Below are positions 42,791 to 54,019 of a stretch of 64,000 bases of DNA, in pieces. The stretch is from NCBI GenBank assembly GCA_028456385.1, contig JALNQF010000073.1, positions 1 to 64,000 of the forward strand, read 5' to 3'. The stretch's first letter is position 1; every line of letters starts with the position of its first letter. The notes under the pieces are model-generated. The model was not told the DNA's origin. It worked only from the letters and a program-made list of their open reading frames with translations, and ran no database searches. This DNA is from Ophiosphaerella korrae (Eukaryota > Ascomycota > Dothideomycetes > Pleosporales > Phaeosphaeriaceae). Made by a program: the position numbers and the translations under genes.

Positions 42791-43407
42791 TGTCTTCGCA
42801 GCTATCCCAAACGTCCACAAGCCCACCACTTCTTGCATCCTCGGAAATTTGGAAAGCAGAAGGCTTGTACAGGCTTCCTTTCTCTGGCTGTGGAAACGAA
42901 ATCTTTAGATTTCATGGTTTCTCTAAAGCCGCTAGTCTCGAAGCGCTGAGCCTGTACCAGAAACTGAGAACGCGTGCACCTCCTGAGCGATGGAGCGACC
43001 TATATGGAAATGCTCTTACGTGTGGTCGCCCCACTGCTCCGAATGGCCCACAGGTGAACATCGGACCGGTTCTGGCTGGTGACCTCAGTGAACTGCAGGA
43101 CACGGGGGAATGCAGCTACGTCCTGATTCTAAAAGCCAGATGTATGAAAAGTTCTCAAGATAAGGATGGATCCGCGCATCTGGACGGCGACCCGATATAC
43201 CAATGGGTGCCCTTTGTATCTCTGAAGCATGCACGGGTAGGGGTAGCCGACTCCCTTGGTTTGGGCTACTCTATCGTAGGAACCTGGGCAGAACTCGACG
43301 TATCCAAAGTTGGTAGGAAGGAATTGATGCAGCTTGCTGGCAAAAAATTCCTCGTCGAGAAACGTCGCATCTTCGCCGCCGTCGATGCTGCAAGTTCCAC
43401 GGGATAG
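42790..43407 (+). CDS. Hypothetical protein starting at the edge of a dispersed repeat
   Basis: 205 aa from the ATG at 42790 (MSSQLSQTSTSPPLL). The body (AEGLYRLPFSGCGNEIFRFH, IYQWVPFVSLKHARVGVADS, GYSIVGTWAELDVSKVG) looks globular and coding; no family recognised. The A of its ATG is the last base of the dispersed repeat, so the promoter and 5' UTR must come from the repeat, or the original 5' end has been replaced. The overlapping minus-strand ORF 43129-43671 looks like a shadow. Confidence 0.5.
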   Translation: MSSQLSQTSTSPPLLASSEIWKAEGLYRLPFSGCGNEIFRFHGFSKAASLEALSLYQKLRTRAPPERWSDLYGNALTCGRPTAPNGPQVNIGPVLAGDLSELQDTGECSYVLILKARCMKSSQDKDGSAHLDGDPIYQWVPFVSLKHARVGVADSLGLGYSIVGTWAELDVSKVGRKELMQLAGKKFLVEKRRIFAAVDAASSTG

Positions 43408-44279
43408 CGAGAGAGAATGCGTCTTCTTTGCAGCATTTGGCTCTGGAACCGGGGTGGAATCAAGTTGGAGTAAATGCTTAGAGCCGTTTGTAGTTAGCCG
43501 ACAAAAGTTCAGAACTATCCTTCCCTTACCTGTTGCTCCGCACTTCTTACGAATGTCACTGGCACTCCCGCACGAAACCGTCGCCAAAATAGTAGCGCCA
43601 TCGCCCCGCTTATTATTCATGCCACCAGCATAGCCCGCTCCACATGATTGCGTGAGCTTTGCATCGTGCATACGCCAGTTATCAGCAGGTCAAGGGATTG
43701 CACGTTCACGCATTGGTGGCACTTCGAATTACGAATCAACCCAACTCTTTCCGCTTATCAACCAAGCGCTTTGGTACAGGCATCACTTCCCGGGACTCCG
43801 GGGATTTCTGGTATACCTGCGCGGGACCGGTAGCTATACAAGAGGTTCCATCCTCCTTGCTATTTTCAAGTGGATTCTACTCTTGGCATACACCCAACTA
43901 GGTCAGTCGGTCCGAACCCATTACATCAGCAGAATCTTACGCGGCTCAACTTCGGCTCAGTTCTGCTCAGCCTGAATTACGCTTACTCGGGCTTGCTTAT
44001 ACTCAAAATCATAGAGTCTCAGACTACTCATACTCGACTCCTTTTTGGTTCCCTGTCCTGATTTTAGTCTCCTATCCCTTTACTCTCTTTATCCTAATAT
44101 CAACAACTTTAAACAGACGTACATGATGCTAAGATTTCTAGCGCTAAGACCCTCTAATTTCGCTCCTGCGCTTTAGTAGGTCGTTTAGGTGTTACTAGCA
44201 AAACGCTATCGTTGCAAGCATATATTGAGGTAGAAAGGCTTGTATATTTAGGTGATATAGCTGTTGTATAGTTAAACAA
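43408..44279. other. No supported gene
   Basis: Short ORFs in three overlapping frames at 43648-43975 without motifs. No repeats noticed. Confidence 0.4.
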
Positions 44280-45017
44280 CTAATAGCTCCTTACACGAGC
44301 ACTGCAATCTTTCGTGTTGTATATATGTGTTAGTTTAACACTGGGGGTTATGAGGTATTTGGATCGTTTATGTTGGTGAGGGATAAGTACCGGCAGAGAT
44401 ATGATGGTGGCTACGCTTGGCGCTATACTCAGAACCCCCTCATTCTCTTCATCCCTCCCATACCTAATCGCATTTCGCCAAAGCCTCAGAGCCCGAAAGA
44501 TGCCGCTCACACTCCTCGTCTTACAGAGACCTAACGAACCAACCTCTAGTCCCAAGGTATGCAGCGTTTCCTTCTCTTCTGATGCCACGTACGCAAAATA
44601 AACGTGCGTTTCACGTCCGACGATAGCGAAGCAGGGTTCCACAAGGTTGCTCTTGCCTACCAGTCCTACGCGTCGGGAAAGTTGCATCTTCTTCCATAGA
44701 CTTGCTGCCATCTATATGCTGAGTTGGTATTCAGCTTCTGTGTGATCGCCGCTGGCAGGCTTGACCTCTAGGCAGGAGAAGAGGACGATCGTCTTCATAA
44801 ATACGTCAGTCATGTGGCTTACGATGGGGTTGCCCGCGGTTCTCATGCGACTGTATAGGTCTCCGAAGCCTGGGGATGGCATGTGGGAGAAGGAGAGTGA
44901 AGTCGGCTTTGCTATCGAGGAAGCGGAGTTTTCCAGAGACGTCGGGGACGGAGGAAAGGAGTTCAGCAGCGATGGCCTGGGACTGTCTGCTCGGAGACCA
45001 GCATTGAGTGCTAACAA
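44280..45017 (-). pseudogene. PDDEXK_12-like nuclease-fold gene with Trp->TAG
   Basis: Frame 45017-44712 contains LVSHMTD-type sequence, VLFSCLEVKPASGDHTEAEY and QLSI, then TAG, then the same frame continues MAASLWKK, VEPCFAIVGRETHVYFAYVA and SVSGIFRALRLWRNAIRYG. This is the fungal PDDEXK_12 pattern (SGLEVK.ASG...EAELQLSIWMAAS). The TAG at about 44712 replaces the Trp of SIWMAAS, a G->A in TpG context. The 5' part upstream of 45017 is in a different frame and unclear. Confidence 0.65.
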
Positions 45018-45370
45018 CGGAGCAAAGGGTTACATACACGCTCTGAAGCCAGAACTTCTCCTTCCCCTTCAAGCCTCATCGCGAGTTTCACCAGCGGCAG
45101 GATCATGTCCATGCACCACGCGTTCTCGTGGCGGCCCCTCGACTGGCACACTCGCACATTCAGCCAGATCTTTTCACCTTACACAGCACATACGCTATTT
45201 CTTCACACTCCTCGCCGCCAACCTTTCCTTCGTACCTATCTTCATCTCGTGGAAGAGTGTAAGAGTGATGAATTAGATTTGCAGGAGACTAGCTAAGATA
45301 GGCTGCATTGACGCACAGCCAAAGCGCCGCCACCAAATAAGCCACCCTGATACCACTTTCCTCAACATAT

Positions 45371-46307
45371 CTAATAATCCGCGTTCCAAAGCGGCTTCGC
45401 CGTGAACGCATGCATTAACTTGTCACTAAACCTCAAACAATTATCCTTCAGGTCGCTGCCTGTCACGACCTTCATCGGCTCACCCTTGCACTCCAAGTTA
45501 TCGTAATAAAGAAACTCCCATGCTTCAGGGGTGGCAGCCGAGACGGCCATGTACTCGTAAATGAACCAATACTCAGGATAGCCACCGACGGAAGGAATAC
45601 GGTATTTGTAGCATTGGAGAGGCTCTCCAGCACCACTAATAAGTGAATGAGAAAGGGAGCATTTGCCTGCGTCCTGAACCGGATAATTCTTGCAGATCTC
45701 GGGCTTTGTTGGGTGATTGCAGGTGACACCGCCTTGCCGAATTTGGTAGCTGTTGTCCGCGGGGATCTTAATGCTGCTGACATTCGCCGGAGGCTTGGGC
45801 GTGCCCTTGAAGTCTTGCAAGAGAAAACCAGAGTAGACGTTGATGTGCTCGGCTGGAGGAGGTTAGCATGTTAAAAGGTATGCTCAGACATGGCGCAATC
45901 TCTTACAAAGTTTGAGGCTGCTAGTTTGGCCAAACTCTGGGTATGTTAATTCGGAGCATCTGCAAGTCAATACAAGGTCACTGTCGACCGTGCATCGTTG
46001 GCAGCGGCTAATGCCCTTGGAATTCTGCCCCCACTGGCATAGTTTAGTAACTTTGCATTACGCTTGCATTTATTGGAGCAAGACATACCTGAAGTATATC
46101 GTCTTTGGTCGTAACAATGTTATGCAGGAGTACGGTGCTTTCAATACGGGTTGTCGCATCCTGGCCCGTCAAGCACTCGCCCACTAGATACCAGCCATGG
46201 ACACGGAGATTGATGCAGTCATTGATAGCGTTGGCTGTAGCAGGAGCCGCATTGATGGCGGCAGGAGCTAGAGCAAGGGCGCTAAGCAGGAGGGTTTGAA
46301 TCGACAT
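45371..46307 (-). CDS. Secreted CVNH (cyanovirin-N homology) domain protein
   Basis: Three exons: 46089-46307, 45907-46033 and 45852-45371, joined at GTATGT...CCAG and GTAAGA...CCAG, give 828 nt and 275 aa in frame. The start is the ATG at 46307 (MSIQTLLLSALALAPAAINA), a clear signal peptide. The CVNH domain spans about residues 28-132: DCINLRVHGWYLVGECLTGQ, ILQWGQNSKGISRCQRC, LVLTCRCSEL, TSSLKLSEHINVYSGFLL. A 140-residue Cys-containing C-terminal region follows (KPEICKNYPVQ, YPEYWFIYEY, LECKGEP). CVNH proteins are lectin-like and often bind mannose glycans. No lesion seen. Confidence 0.8.
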
Positions 46308-47903
46308 GTTGGACAAAATTGTTTGGAAAATATCATAGGTATGCTCGAGTTATCTTGGGAGTGGCTTACAGCGATCTTATACTTGAGTTCTTGAATCCAT
46401 TTGGAAGCATTTATGACGGCCAAGGCTTCTCCCAATATCTTTAAACGGCGCACACACCTTATGGGTAAAATCAGCATGCGCAATGTAAGGATAGATATTA
46501 GCCAGGCTAGTCGGGCCGAATCAGGTCCCCTTTAAGGTTACTCGAAGAATCCGAAAAGGCAGGAATCTTTTGCATCGAACAACAAACAGGAAAGAGCTCG
46601 GAGAATTATATTGGCGTGCATTACCGAAGTACACGAAGGGCGATCGACCGCGGGGGCAGATTGCAAAGCGGACACTACCGAGCGCCTTTAGCGGCTGGTA
46701 AGGTACGATCAGGTGCCACAGGCCTACACCAGCCACATCTTGAGCCGGAATTAGACCCAGCTGGGATTCAGAAAACTCGCATTTACACATGATACTGCCA
46801 AAAAGCTTTCATTTTCATAGAGAAAAATGATGTTGAACAACCAACTCAGACTGGCGTTCGGTTATCATCCTCGGCCGATACTAGGGACACGCTGCAGGTG
46901 TTCCCATTGTGGAATACTATAGCCGAGGGTCATGGATCTTCGGAAGAATCACTGAAGCAAGAGGTTGATAATATTAATGTCCCTACGTAAGGCTAGTAAT
47001 GCAAGTTCTACCTCTTCGTTCAAGAAGAAATGTACTCGTAAATCATAGATCAGCTGCCGTTGGATTGTTTCTTAAGTAGTGCCGAAAGCGGACATCTGCG
47101 AAAAAGATCGTGCCTTAGAGATATTAGAGTTAACTATACTAAACGTGTTGCATTACAGCGGATACTCGCCAGCCACAGCAAGGTGCCTCGGCCAATGTGG
47201 CAGCCGGCCGCTTGCTGGTACCTGACTGGTGCCTTCGCTGCCTGGCACTCCTTTCGGCATATTGCATGGACTGATAGCGGGCTATAGCTCTGCCCATGTT
47301 GAATATTTGATCCGCGTCCGCCAACATACGCCATCTTCAAATGGTTGTTTCCAAATCAGAAGCCTAACAATCGCTCACCGTCAAAGATCTTCATTTACAT
47401 CGAAAAATTGAGCGCCTCCGGCGCAAGGTCAGAGCAGGAGCAGGTCAGCCATCCTCCCGCTAGTGCGATCGAGCCGTTCATGCGCGTCGTCCTTGGCTCT
47501 CGGGCCTCTGCCACCGGCCTCTGCCACCGCCATGTGCAAGCCTTGCTGCGCCACACTCTGGGCTATGCGAGCACTTAGCCTGCAGATGCGGCCTCAGCCT
47601 GGTCAAGCTTTGTCTCCCCAAATCAAACACACGATAGCTGCTTGCACCGTCGCGTTTGCTAATGCTCTCTTCAGGCATATAAAAGATGATGAAAACCCTG
47701 CGGCATAGGAACTATCTCTTTCAAATTTGAGGATAGGGCGAAGCTGAACGGTGTATTACGAATAACTTCATGGGAACTAGGAAACTCTCATTACCGGATG
47801 GTGAATTGGTAAAATAGCCAGGCAATACACCGTGCGATCTAAGAAAAATTGAGAGTGATTAAAATCGAAAGGTGCTCTGCCCTATCCCAGCTGGAACGGC
47901 AAA
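46308..47903. other. No supported gene
   Basis: Short ORFs only. A minus-strand 89-codon frame at 46521-46790 has no motif. Around 47465-47580 there are imperfect Ala/Cys-coding repeats (CTCTGCCACCG). Nothing else noticed. Confidence 0.4.
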
Positions 47904-49773
47904 TTAGAACTCAAGCAACACGGCTTCCGATGCCTTTATCGTCAACGACGCATTCTCTGAAAAGCTAATGCTATCCGTTTTAATCCATCCAGATAGCCGG
48001 CAGGTACCGTTTCCGAAAGTTTGTCCTCCGAAAGTTGTCTTTCCACCTTGGTCCTGACGATCCGACGCACTGGGCGCAGTAAGCCATGCTGCCTGTGCCG
48101 TGACCGGACCCTCAATTCCACGAAGCCTAACCGTATGCTCCGTTCTTGTTCCGTTTTCTCCATGGTAGTAGTAGTCAGTGTTAGAGAGCAAAATCTTCTT
48201 CAAGTTTCCATTATCCGAATAGACCGCATAACCTCCGTAATTCGAGCTGCCGTCGTCCAAGGCGCAAATATAGCCGCCCTGAGCAAGGGTGCGAGCTGCA
48301 ACATATGCACCATAGAAGTTAGAGCGGACAGTGTTCTGTGTCCACCATGCATATGAAGATAATTTGTTTTCGAAGCTGCCATGGTGGTAGTATAAGCGGG
48401 TGATGTTTCCGCTTACTGCGCGTAGTGTGTTGTCCAGCGTCCAGATGGCAGCGCCAAATGTCGCCGAGATCATGGGGCTACCGCCTCCCGATACTATAAT
48501 TTTGTCAACGGCTGCTCAATGGATGGATTGTAGATTGGCTTCCGAAAACATCTCACCAGAATTCGTCTCTCCTAGCACATATGGAAGCCCGTACTCTCTG
48601 ACAGCGTTGGCATCATCAATGTACTTCTTCAAACCAATACTGACTTGCTGGTGACTCATGAGTGAAGGCAAATCTGGTGATGGAGTAATCGGACTTGGTT
48701 GGCCCTGGTTTTGTGGATAATGGTGATGGGAGAAGACGGTAGCATATTTTGTTGCCCCTTCCTTCTCTTCTCTCTCCATGAACCAAGCGCCAGTATAGTT
48801 ATAAACATAGTAATTGCCAGCCTGAAAGATGTGGTCACGGTTGATGGCTCCGCCGACTGCTCTCTGCCACTCGACCTGAGATGCTGCTTCCGCCTCTTGC
48901 GTCCAAGTCGTTGGATCAGGCGCGATTGAATAGTTACCATAAGCGTAGACTATACCCTGATCAGTGGACGGCCAATTTATTCGAATAAAGATACAAAAAT
49001 ATGGAAGAGAGAGGATATCTCAACGAGCTAGATATTTTACTTACTTTCCTAGAGAACAGGATTAGTCACTTTGCATGGAAGATTAAAGCATTGAAAGACG
49101 GACTCACAGGCTCATTGCCAAGTTCAAAAGCTTCGAGATTCCTCATTCTGTTACTGATATATTTCGCTGCCTCGATTGTATTCGTCATGTTGTTAGCTCC
49201 TCGATTAAGTCCTATCAGAATGAGTCAAGGCGTCATAGAAATGGCAAACAAATCGCCAGTCTCGAATAGTACACTCACCAAATACAACAATACCGGGATA
49301 CTTTGCTAGCAGTTCCACATACCGATGGCCGTACCTGGTCGTGGGAAAATCACGGTTATTGGACTTTTCAAGTACGGCGACGTCTTGTACGTCGGGGTCC
49401 CATATGGCCGTGTCTCTTGGATCTGTCAGCTCACCTTCGAACACAGGGTTGGGACCTGCGAAAAGGCTTTCTTACTCAGAAGAACCCCCAATGCGAAGTC
49501 GAGGCCAGTGTCCCGAAACTTCCTTCAATGTTTGGAGACAGTTGAGGGTGTTGCTGTTGTTGAGAAAGTAGTCCGTCAAGGTGAAGAATTCAAACCTAAT
49601 GAGGCTTAGATTCAGAAAAAGGAATGAGGATTCAGTGGTCAAGGAACACACGAGAGGGAGACAGGTGTGAGGTCCAATCTCGAGCATTCTGGTCTGGGTT
49701 TGGGTGGTATGAACAGCGTAAAATCTGCAAGACACAATGGGGAGATAGTCAGGGCAAAGATGAGTCGTTTCAT
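47904..49773 (-). CDS. GH79-family glycosidase (beta-glucuronidase-like), secreted
   Basis: Six exons on the minus strand: 49652-49773, 49476-49604, 49279-49422, 49108-49210, 48557-48956 and 47904-48493. They sum to 1,488 nt, 495 aa, all phases consistent. Signal peptide MKRLIFALTISPLCLA. Landmarks: FEFFTLTDYFLN, HWPRLRIGGSSDP, RYVELLAKYP, FELGNEP (acid/base Glu about 165), FSHHHYPQ, YVLGETNS (nucleophile Glu about 296), GGGSPMISATFGAAIWTLD, then the beta-sandwich domain. GH79 enzymes release glucuronic acid from arabinogalactan-type glycans. Length fits the family. No lesion. Confidence 0.85.
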
Positions 49774-50120
49774 AGTGATCGAGGCCTTGGCCGCTTGATT
49801 TTTGAGCGTCGAGGGATTGGGAATCTGGAAATAGGCGGAGAGTCTGTTGGGTCATCCAAGGCACCTCCTGTCGCAGAAGCAGCGCGAGATAAGATCTAAA
49901 TACACCCATCCACGGATATCTAAGGATTGAATCCAGCATCTGCCACAGCCTCTGCAAACGGAGTATGGACCTCTCTCTAAATGTGCACGGTATCTCGGAC
50001 ATAATCCCAATACGGGAATACGGGAATACGAGAATACGGTGATCCGGTTTTCCCATACGTAAAACCATGTTCTCCCTTGTTCAACGCAGGTTCGCGGGCA
50101 TTGTGGGATAGCACCTAATA
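49774..50120. other. Promoter-side region of the GH79 gene
   Basis: No gene. The direct repeat GGGAATACGGGAATACG occurs near 50008-50030. Confidence 0.4.
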
Positions 50121-50129
50121 AGGAAAATA

Positions 50130-50640
50130 GCCGGTGGCGAAAGGCCAGTTAATTAGACGATCTGATAGGACAGAATAGAAGATCTTAGACATAGTAACCT
50201 AGGCATTAGCATCTTTAAAGAGCGCCTTGCCTATCTGGTTGTGCTTCTTCCGCATATGGTAGATGGGTGATAGCTGCTGACTAACAAGTATGAACAGCAG
50301 ACCCCGCAGTACGGCTGTGGCGCTATTAATGCGCGAGTCTGTGGCCTAGCATAAGAAGTACGATAGAAGGGCCGTCTTAGCTACTAATTTACTTAGCTTA
50401 TTAATAATGCTGTAGAGTAGCGTATCTTTGCCTTTGCTAGGATTACCTTTAACCTTAACCTATAGCAGACGGCTCTATAAGCTGTTCACCTATCGCTAGA
50501 AGTCGTTATTCTTAAGCATCCAGTAATATGAATCTTCTAACAGCCCGCCCTTCGTATTCTCTATACGCTTCTTGTCGCCGCGGGAGTTGGTGAGTGGTGC
50601 GTCATAGAGGCATTTCTCAACCTTACTAGCCGTATCGAAA
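50130..50640 (-). pseudogene. NACHT NTPase relic (NLR fragment)
   Basis: The minus-strand frame reads LTNSRGDKKRIENTKGGLLE, DSYYWMLKNNDF, then VKGNPSKGKDTLL (a P-loop, normally GDPGKGKT), IINKLSKLVAKTALLSYFLC and DSRINSATAVLRGLLFILVS. This is the standard start of fungal NACHT proteins such as the NACHT-WD40 class. Stops lie at Trp and Gln positions. No upstream effector or downstream repeats remain here. Confidence 0.8.
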
Positions 50641-51392
50641 AGCCGTTAAAAGGAGGGGGCATACTAACGCTGAAGAGTCCTAGCAGCAAGTACGCCTTGT
50701 CTTCATCAAGCTTAGTTTGTCGCCATTCTTTCTATGCATGGTGTAAGCCTAGGACTACGTCACATGACCGATCTCCAGTCATGACTAAATAGTCCGACTA
50801 CTTTCGAGCTTAGATCACACACACTTGTACCTACACAGAACAATACACTCATGCATGAAACCCACTACTAGTGCTACATTTGCTCACACATGGCAATCGC
50901 TCGTTCACGCTAAATTACGATAGAGGTACTTCTTAGAGCGCCAGCTTAGGGATTCTAGTTACCTTATGAATGTGCTCCTCTAACGAGCCTTTATAGCCTA
51001 GTCTAGTCCTATCTTAGGAGAAAATCTTAACTAAACTGGTCTTCAGCTTTCTGTGGGGTGGAGGCCGGGACACATTTCGGTACGATGACGCAGTACAACT
51101 TCGCTTTCGGACATTTCCCCGCATTCTACCGGCGACCGCAACCCTCTCCTCAACCTGTATTGTCTGTCTGCAATAGTCAATAGCGCAATCCGCTCGGGTA
51201 GCTCCCGCCACAAGTAAACTTCACATGGCATCTTCCGAGGTCATGGCTCTCAATCCCCACATTCCTTCACCAATCTAACCCTTCTCCTTCCGCTATCAAT
51301 TACCCCGAGCCGAGCTTTGTAGGTCATGGCTGCACAAGTACTTATACATCCTCAAAATCCAAGTTGTACTGTGGTATTCGAACGGCGCAGCC
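50641..51392. other. No supported gene
   Basis: AT-richer, partly RIP-like sequence next to the NACHT relic, then the promoter region of the GH1 gene. Minus-strand ORFs at 51014-51231 have no motif. Confidence 0.4.
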
Positions 51393-53264
51393 ATGACATT
51401 CTTGCTGCTGCTGCCAGCAGTCCTTGCTCAACAAGTCTATGTTCCTACAAGCGGCCCTTCAGTACCTTCTCAATGCGTCGCAAATAATAGCTATGCTACT
51501 AGCCTCCCTTCATACTCTTTTCAAGAGTTTAGTTTCACCCAAACAGAAACAATGCGGACCGCGACATCGGTCCCAGCCCCGACCAGCACCACATTATATG
51601 CACCACCCTATGAATCTCTGAGCCATCTAGTGCCAAATCTGACGACCACGCAATGGGGGAACTGGGATCCTTCCGCGACACAAGCACCCACGGACACGGA
51701 CAATCCCTACGGAAATGCGTCATGGAGCGCCATTTGGAGCGCTCTGCCTATAAGTGGTTTCACACGCGGCATTTACTCAACAACAGTCTCTCCAACGCCG
51801 ATTCCTACCGGCGAGTTAGTACTGCCTCCACCAGAATACTTCAAGCCTCAGGATTGTTACACGTTCCCTTCCTCCTTCATGCTCGGCGTCGCCGGCTCAG
51901 CCTGTCAGATTGAGGGAGCAATCGCAGACGAAGGACGGACACCGGTACTCACAGATGTACTCACAGTCTACAGCCCCAACGCGTCACCAGACTACGTGAC
52001 GAATGAGAATTACTACCTCTACAAGCAGGACATTGAGCGAATTGCGTCGATGGGCGTCAAGTATTACTCGTTTTCCGTTCCATGGACACGCATATTTCCT
52101 TTCATACTCCCAGGAACTCCTATCAACAAACAGGGCTTGGATCATTACAATGATCTAGTCGATTTCGTGCTGAGCAAAGGGGTGCTTCCTACCATCACGC
52201 TTATTCACAGTGACGCGCCTCTCCAGTTTTACCCCAATATCAGTGACGCGGTCATCGTTCCTGGTACCGGAGGAATCGGGTACCTCGATAGCGCTTTCCA
52301 CCGCAGCTACAACAACGTTTCCTTTCAAGATGCCTTTGTCCACTATGGCAAGGTTCTCATGACGCATTTTGCAGACCGTGTCCCCATCTGGTTCACCTTC
52401 AACGAGCCACTACTGGGCGCTCGCAACGGAAAGAGCATAGACACGGTGCTCAAAGCCCATGCGCGGCTCTACCACTTCTACAAAGAGGACATCAACGGCA
52501 CTGGAAAGGTTTCCATCAAGCTCAACGACAACTTCGGCGTTCCTCGCGACCCACAGAATCCCGCGGACGTGGACGCAGCCCACCACTTCAACTCCTTCCA
52601 GCTCGCCACCTTTGCCAACCCCATCTTCCTCGGCAAAGACTACCCGTCCTCGTACAAGGACACGGTACAGGACTACGTACCACTCTCAGCATCCGACCTC
52701 GCCTACATAAACGGCACCGCCGACTTCTTCTCCATCGACCCCTACACCACCACTGTCATCAGCCCGCCCCCCAACTTTACAATCAAGGACTGTGCAGCTA
52801 ACATCTCGCACCCCTTGCGCCCGTATTGCGTCACAGAGTCCACCGCGACGATAACAGGCTGGAACATCGGCTACCGCAGCCAAACCTACGTCTATATGAC
52901 GCCGACCTACTTCCGCACCTACCTCTCGTACCTCTGGAATACGTTCCGCTCGCCGATCGCCATCACCGAGTTCGGCTTCCCTGTGTTCGGCGAAGTGGAG
53001 AAGACGCTGGCGGACCAGCTGTTCGACAGCCCGCGCAGCTGGTACTACCAATCGTTCCTGACGGAGATGCTGAAGGCGATATGGGAAGACGGCGTGCAGG
53101 TGATTGGCGCGTTTGCGTGGAGCTTTGCTGATAATTGGGAGTTTGGGTACTTTGAGGCGCATTTTGGAATCCAGACGGTGAATCGCACGACGCAGGAGAG
53201 GAGATACAAGAAGAGCTTCTTTGAGCTGGTGGATTTTGTTGAGAGTCGGCGGCAGAGGGCGTGA
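51393..53264 (+). CDS. Secreted GH1 beta-glucosidase-like protein
   Basis: A single-exon ORF of 623 aa from ATG. Signal peptide MTFLLLLPAVLAQQ. A Ser/Thr/Pro-rich N-terminal region of about 150 residues precedes the GH1 barrel: FPSSFMLGVAGSACQIEGA, YYSFSVPWTRIFPF, WFTFNEPLLGARN (acid/base Glu about 337), SPIAITEFGFPVFGE (nucleophile Glu about 526; usual ITENG), FAWSFADNWEFGYFEAHFGI. GH1 enzymes cleave beta-glucosides. Phe replaces Asn in ITENG, a variation that may alter substrate preference. Multiple NxS/T sites fit secretion. The N-terminal extension is longer than in typical GH1. No lesion. Confidence 0.9.
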   Translation: MTFLLLLPAVLAQQVYVPTSGPSVPSQCVANNSYATSLPSYSFQEFSFTQTETMRTATSVPAPTSTTLYAPPYESLSHLVPNLTTTQWGNWDPSATQAPTDTDNPYGNASWSAIWSALPISGFTRGIYSTTVSPTPIPTGELVLPPPEYFKPQDCYTFPSSFMLGVAGSACQIEGAIADEGRTPVLTDVLTVYSPNASPDYVTNENYYLYKQDIERIASMGVKYYSFSVPWTRIFPFILPGTPINKQGLDHYNDLVDFVLSKGVLPTITLIHSDAPLQFYPNISDAVIVPGTGGIGYLDSAFHRSYNNVSFQDAFVHYGKVLMTHFADRVPIWFTFNEPLLGARNGKSIDTVLKAHARLYHFYKEDINGTGKVSIKLNDNFGVPRDPQNPADVDAAHHFNSFQLATFANPIFLGKDYPSSYKDTVQDYVPLSASDLAYINGTADFFSIDPYTTTVISPPPNFTIKDCAANISHPLRPYCVTESTATITGWNIGYRSQTYVYMTPTYFRTYLSYLWNTFRSPIAITEFGFPVFGEVEKTLADQLFDSPRSWYYQSFLTEMLKAIWEDGVQVIGAFAWSFADNWEFGYFEAHFGIQTVNRTTQERRYKKSFFELVDFVESRRQRA

Positions 53265-54019
53265 GAGGGGCTTACATGGTACGGGTGAAATGGATATGCA
53301 CTCCTTTAAGCGTGTATGCCGCGCAAAGAAGATAATATGTCAAGTCCTATTGAACAAGACATGGCATTCTGGGCTTAACATTCTGGGCTTAAGATGCTGT
53401 GTGGTGCACATGCGGCGCCGTGAGCCGAGAATCACTGACATCAAGCATTAGCAGAAATCGGTGACGCAGGTGCTCTTTAGCGTCACACTTCATTCGACAG
53501 CAAAAGCTAGTGCTAACGTGCGTCCCTGCGTGGCAAGACACCCTAATATTAAGCTGCTTAAATATTATACATATCGTACCCAATTAAGATACGTGGCTGT
53601 GCGGATTACACAACTGCTCGGGATTGGAAGCAGTGCCAAGATCCGCACGGCCCACGGCGCTTGTTATTAGTCCAGCCAACGCTCCAGCGCTGAAACCAGC
53701 CTTGCCACAGCCATCCTACATACTTTAAGATGCGGTCCAACGCGCAGCGATACCTTTACTTAATAAGCGTAGAAACATACCATCATGTCGCCCTTAAGCG
53801 CCAAAATCCGCCAAAATCCCCTCCGCTGACCGAAGGAAAGACCTGCTCCTGAAGAAATCGCAACCTTGGACAAGAGTCATGACAAGCATAGGTGTCGTGC
53901 ACGGATCAGTTGGGCAACTTAGCTCAGGTCTCCTCAAATGCTGATGTCCGCTCACGCTTCGCTTCCACTAACCATGACAATACGTTCTGCAACAAGTTGA
54001 CAAGGAGAAGAAAGAGGAA
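53265..54019. other. Intergenic between GH1 and the Zn2Cys6 gene
   Basis: Contains a short sequence, GCTAACGTGCGTCCCTGCG (53514), that recurs at 57640. Otherwise nothing recognised. Confidence 0.4.
53514..53544 (+). repeat. Short repeat shared with 57640-57670
   Basis: GCTAACGTGCGTCCCTGCGT continuing GGCAAGACACCCT matches, with four differences, the stretch at 57640-57670 in the same orientation. Confidence 0.7.

Noticed and set aside
43129..43671. 180-codon minus-strand ORF
   Set aside because: It lies opposite the 42790-43407 frame and has no motif; a shadow ORF.
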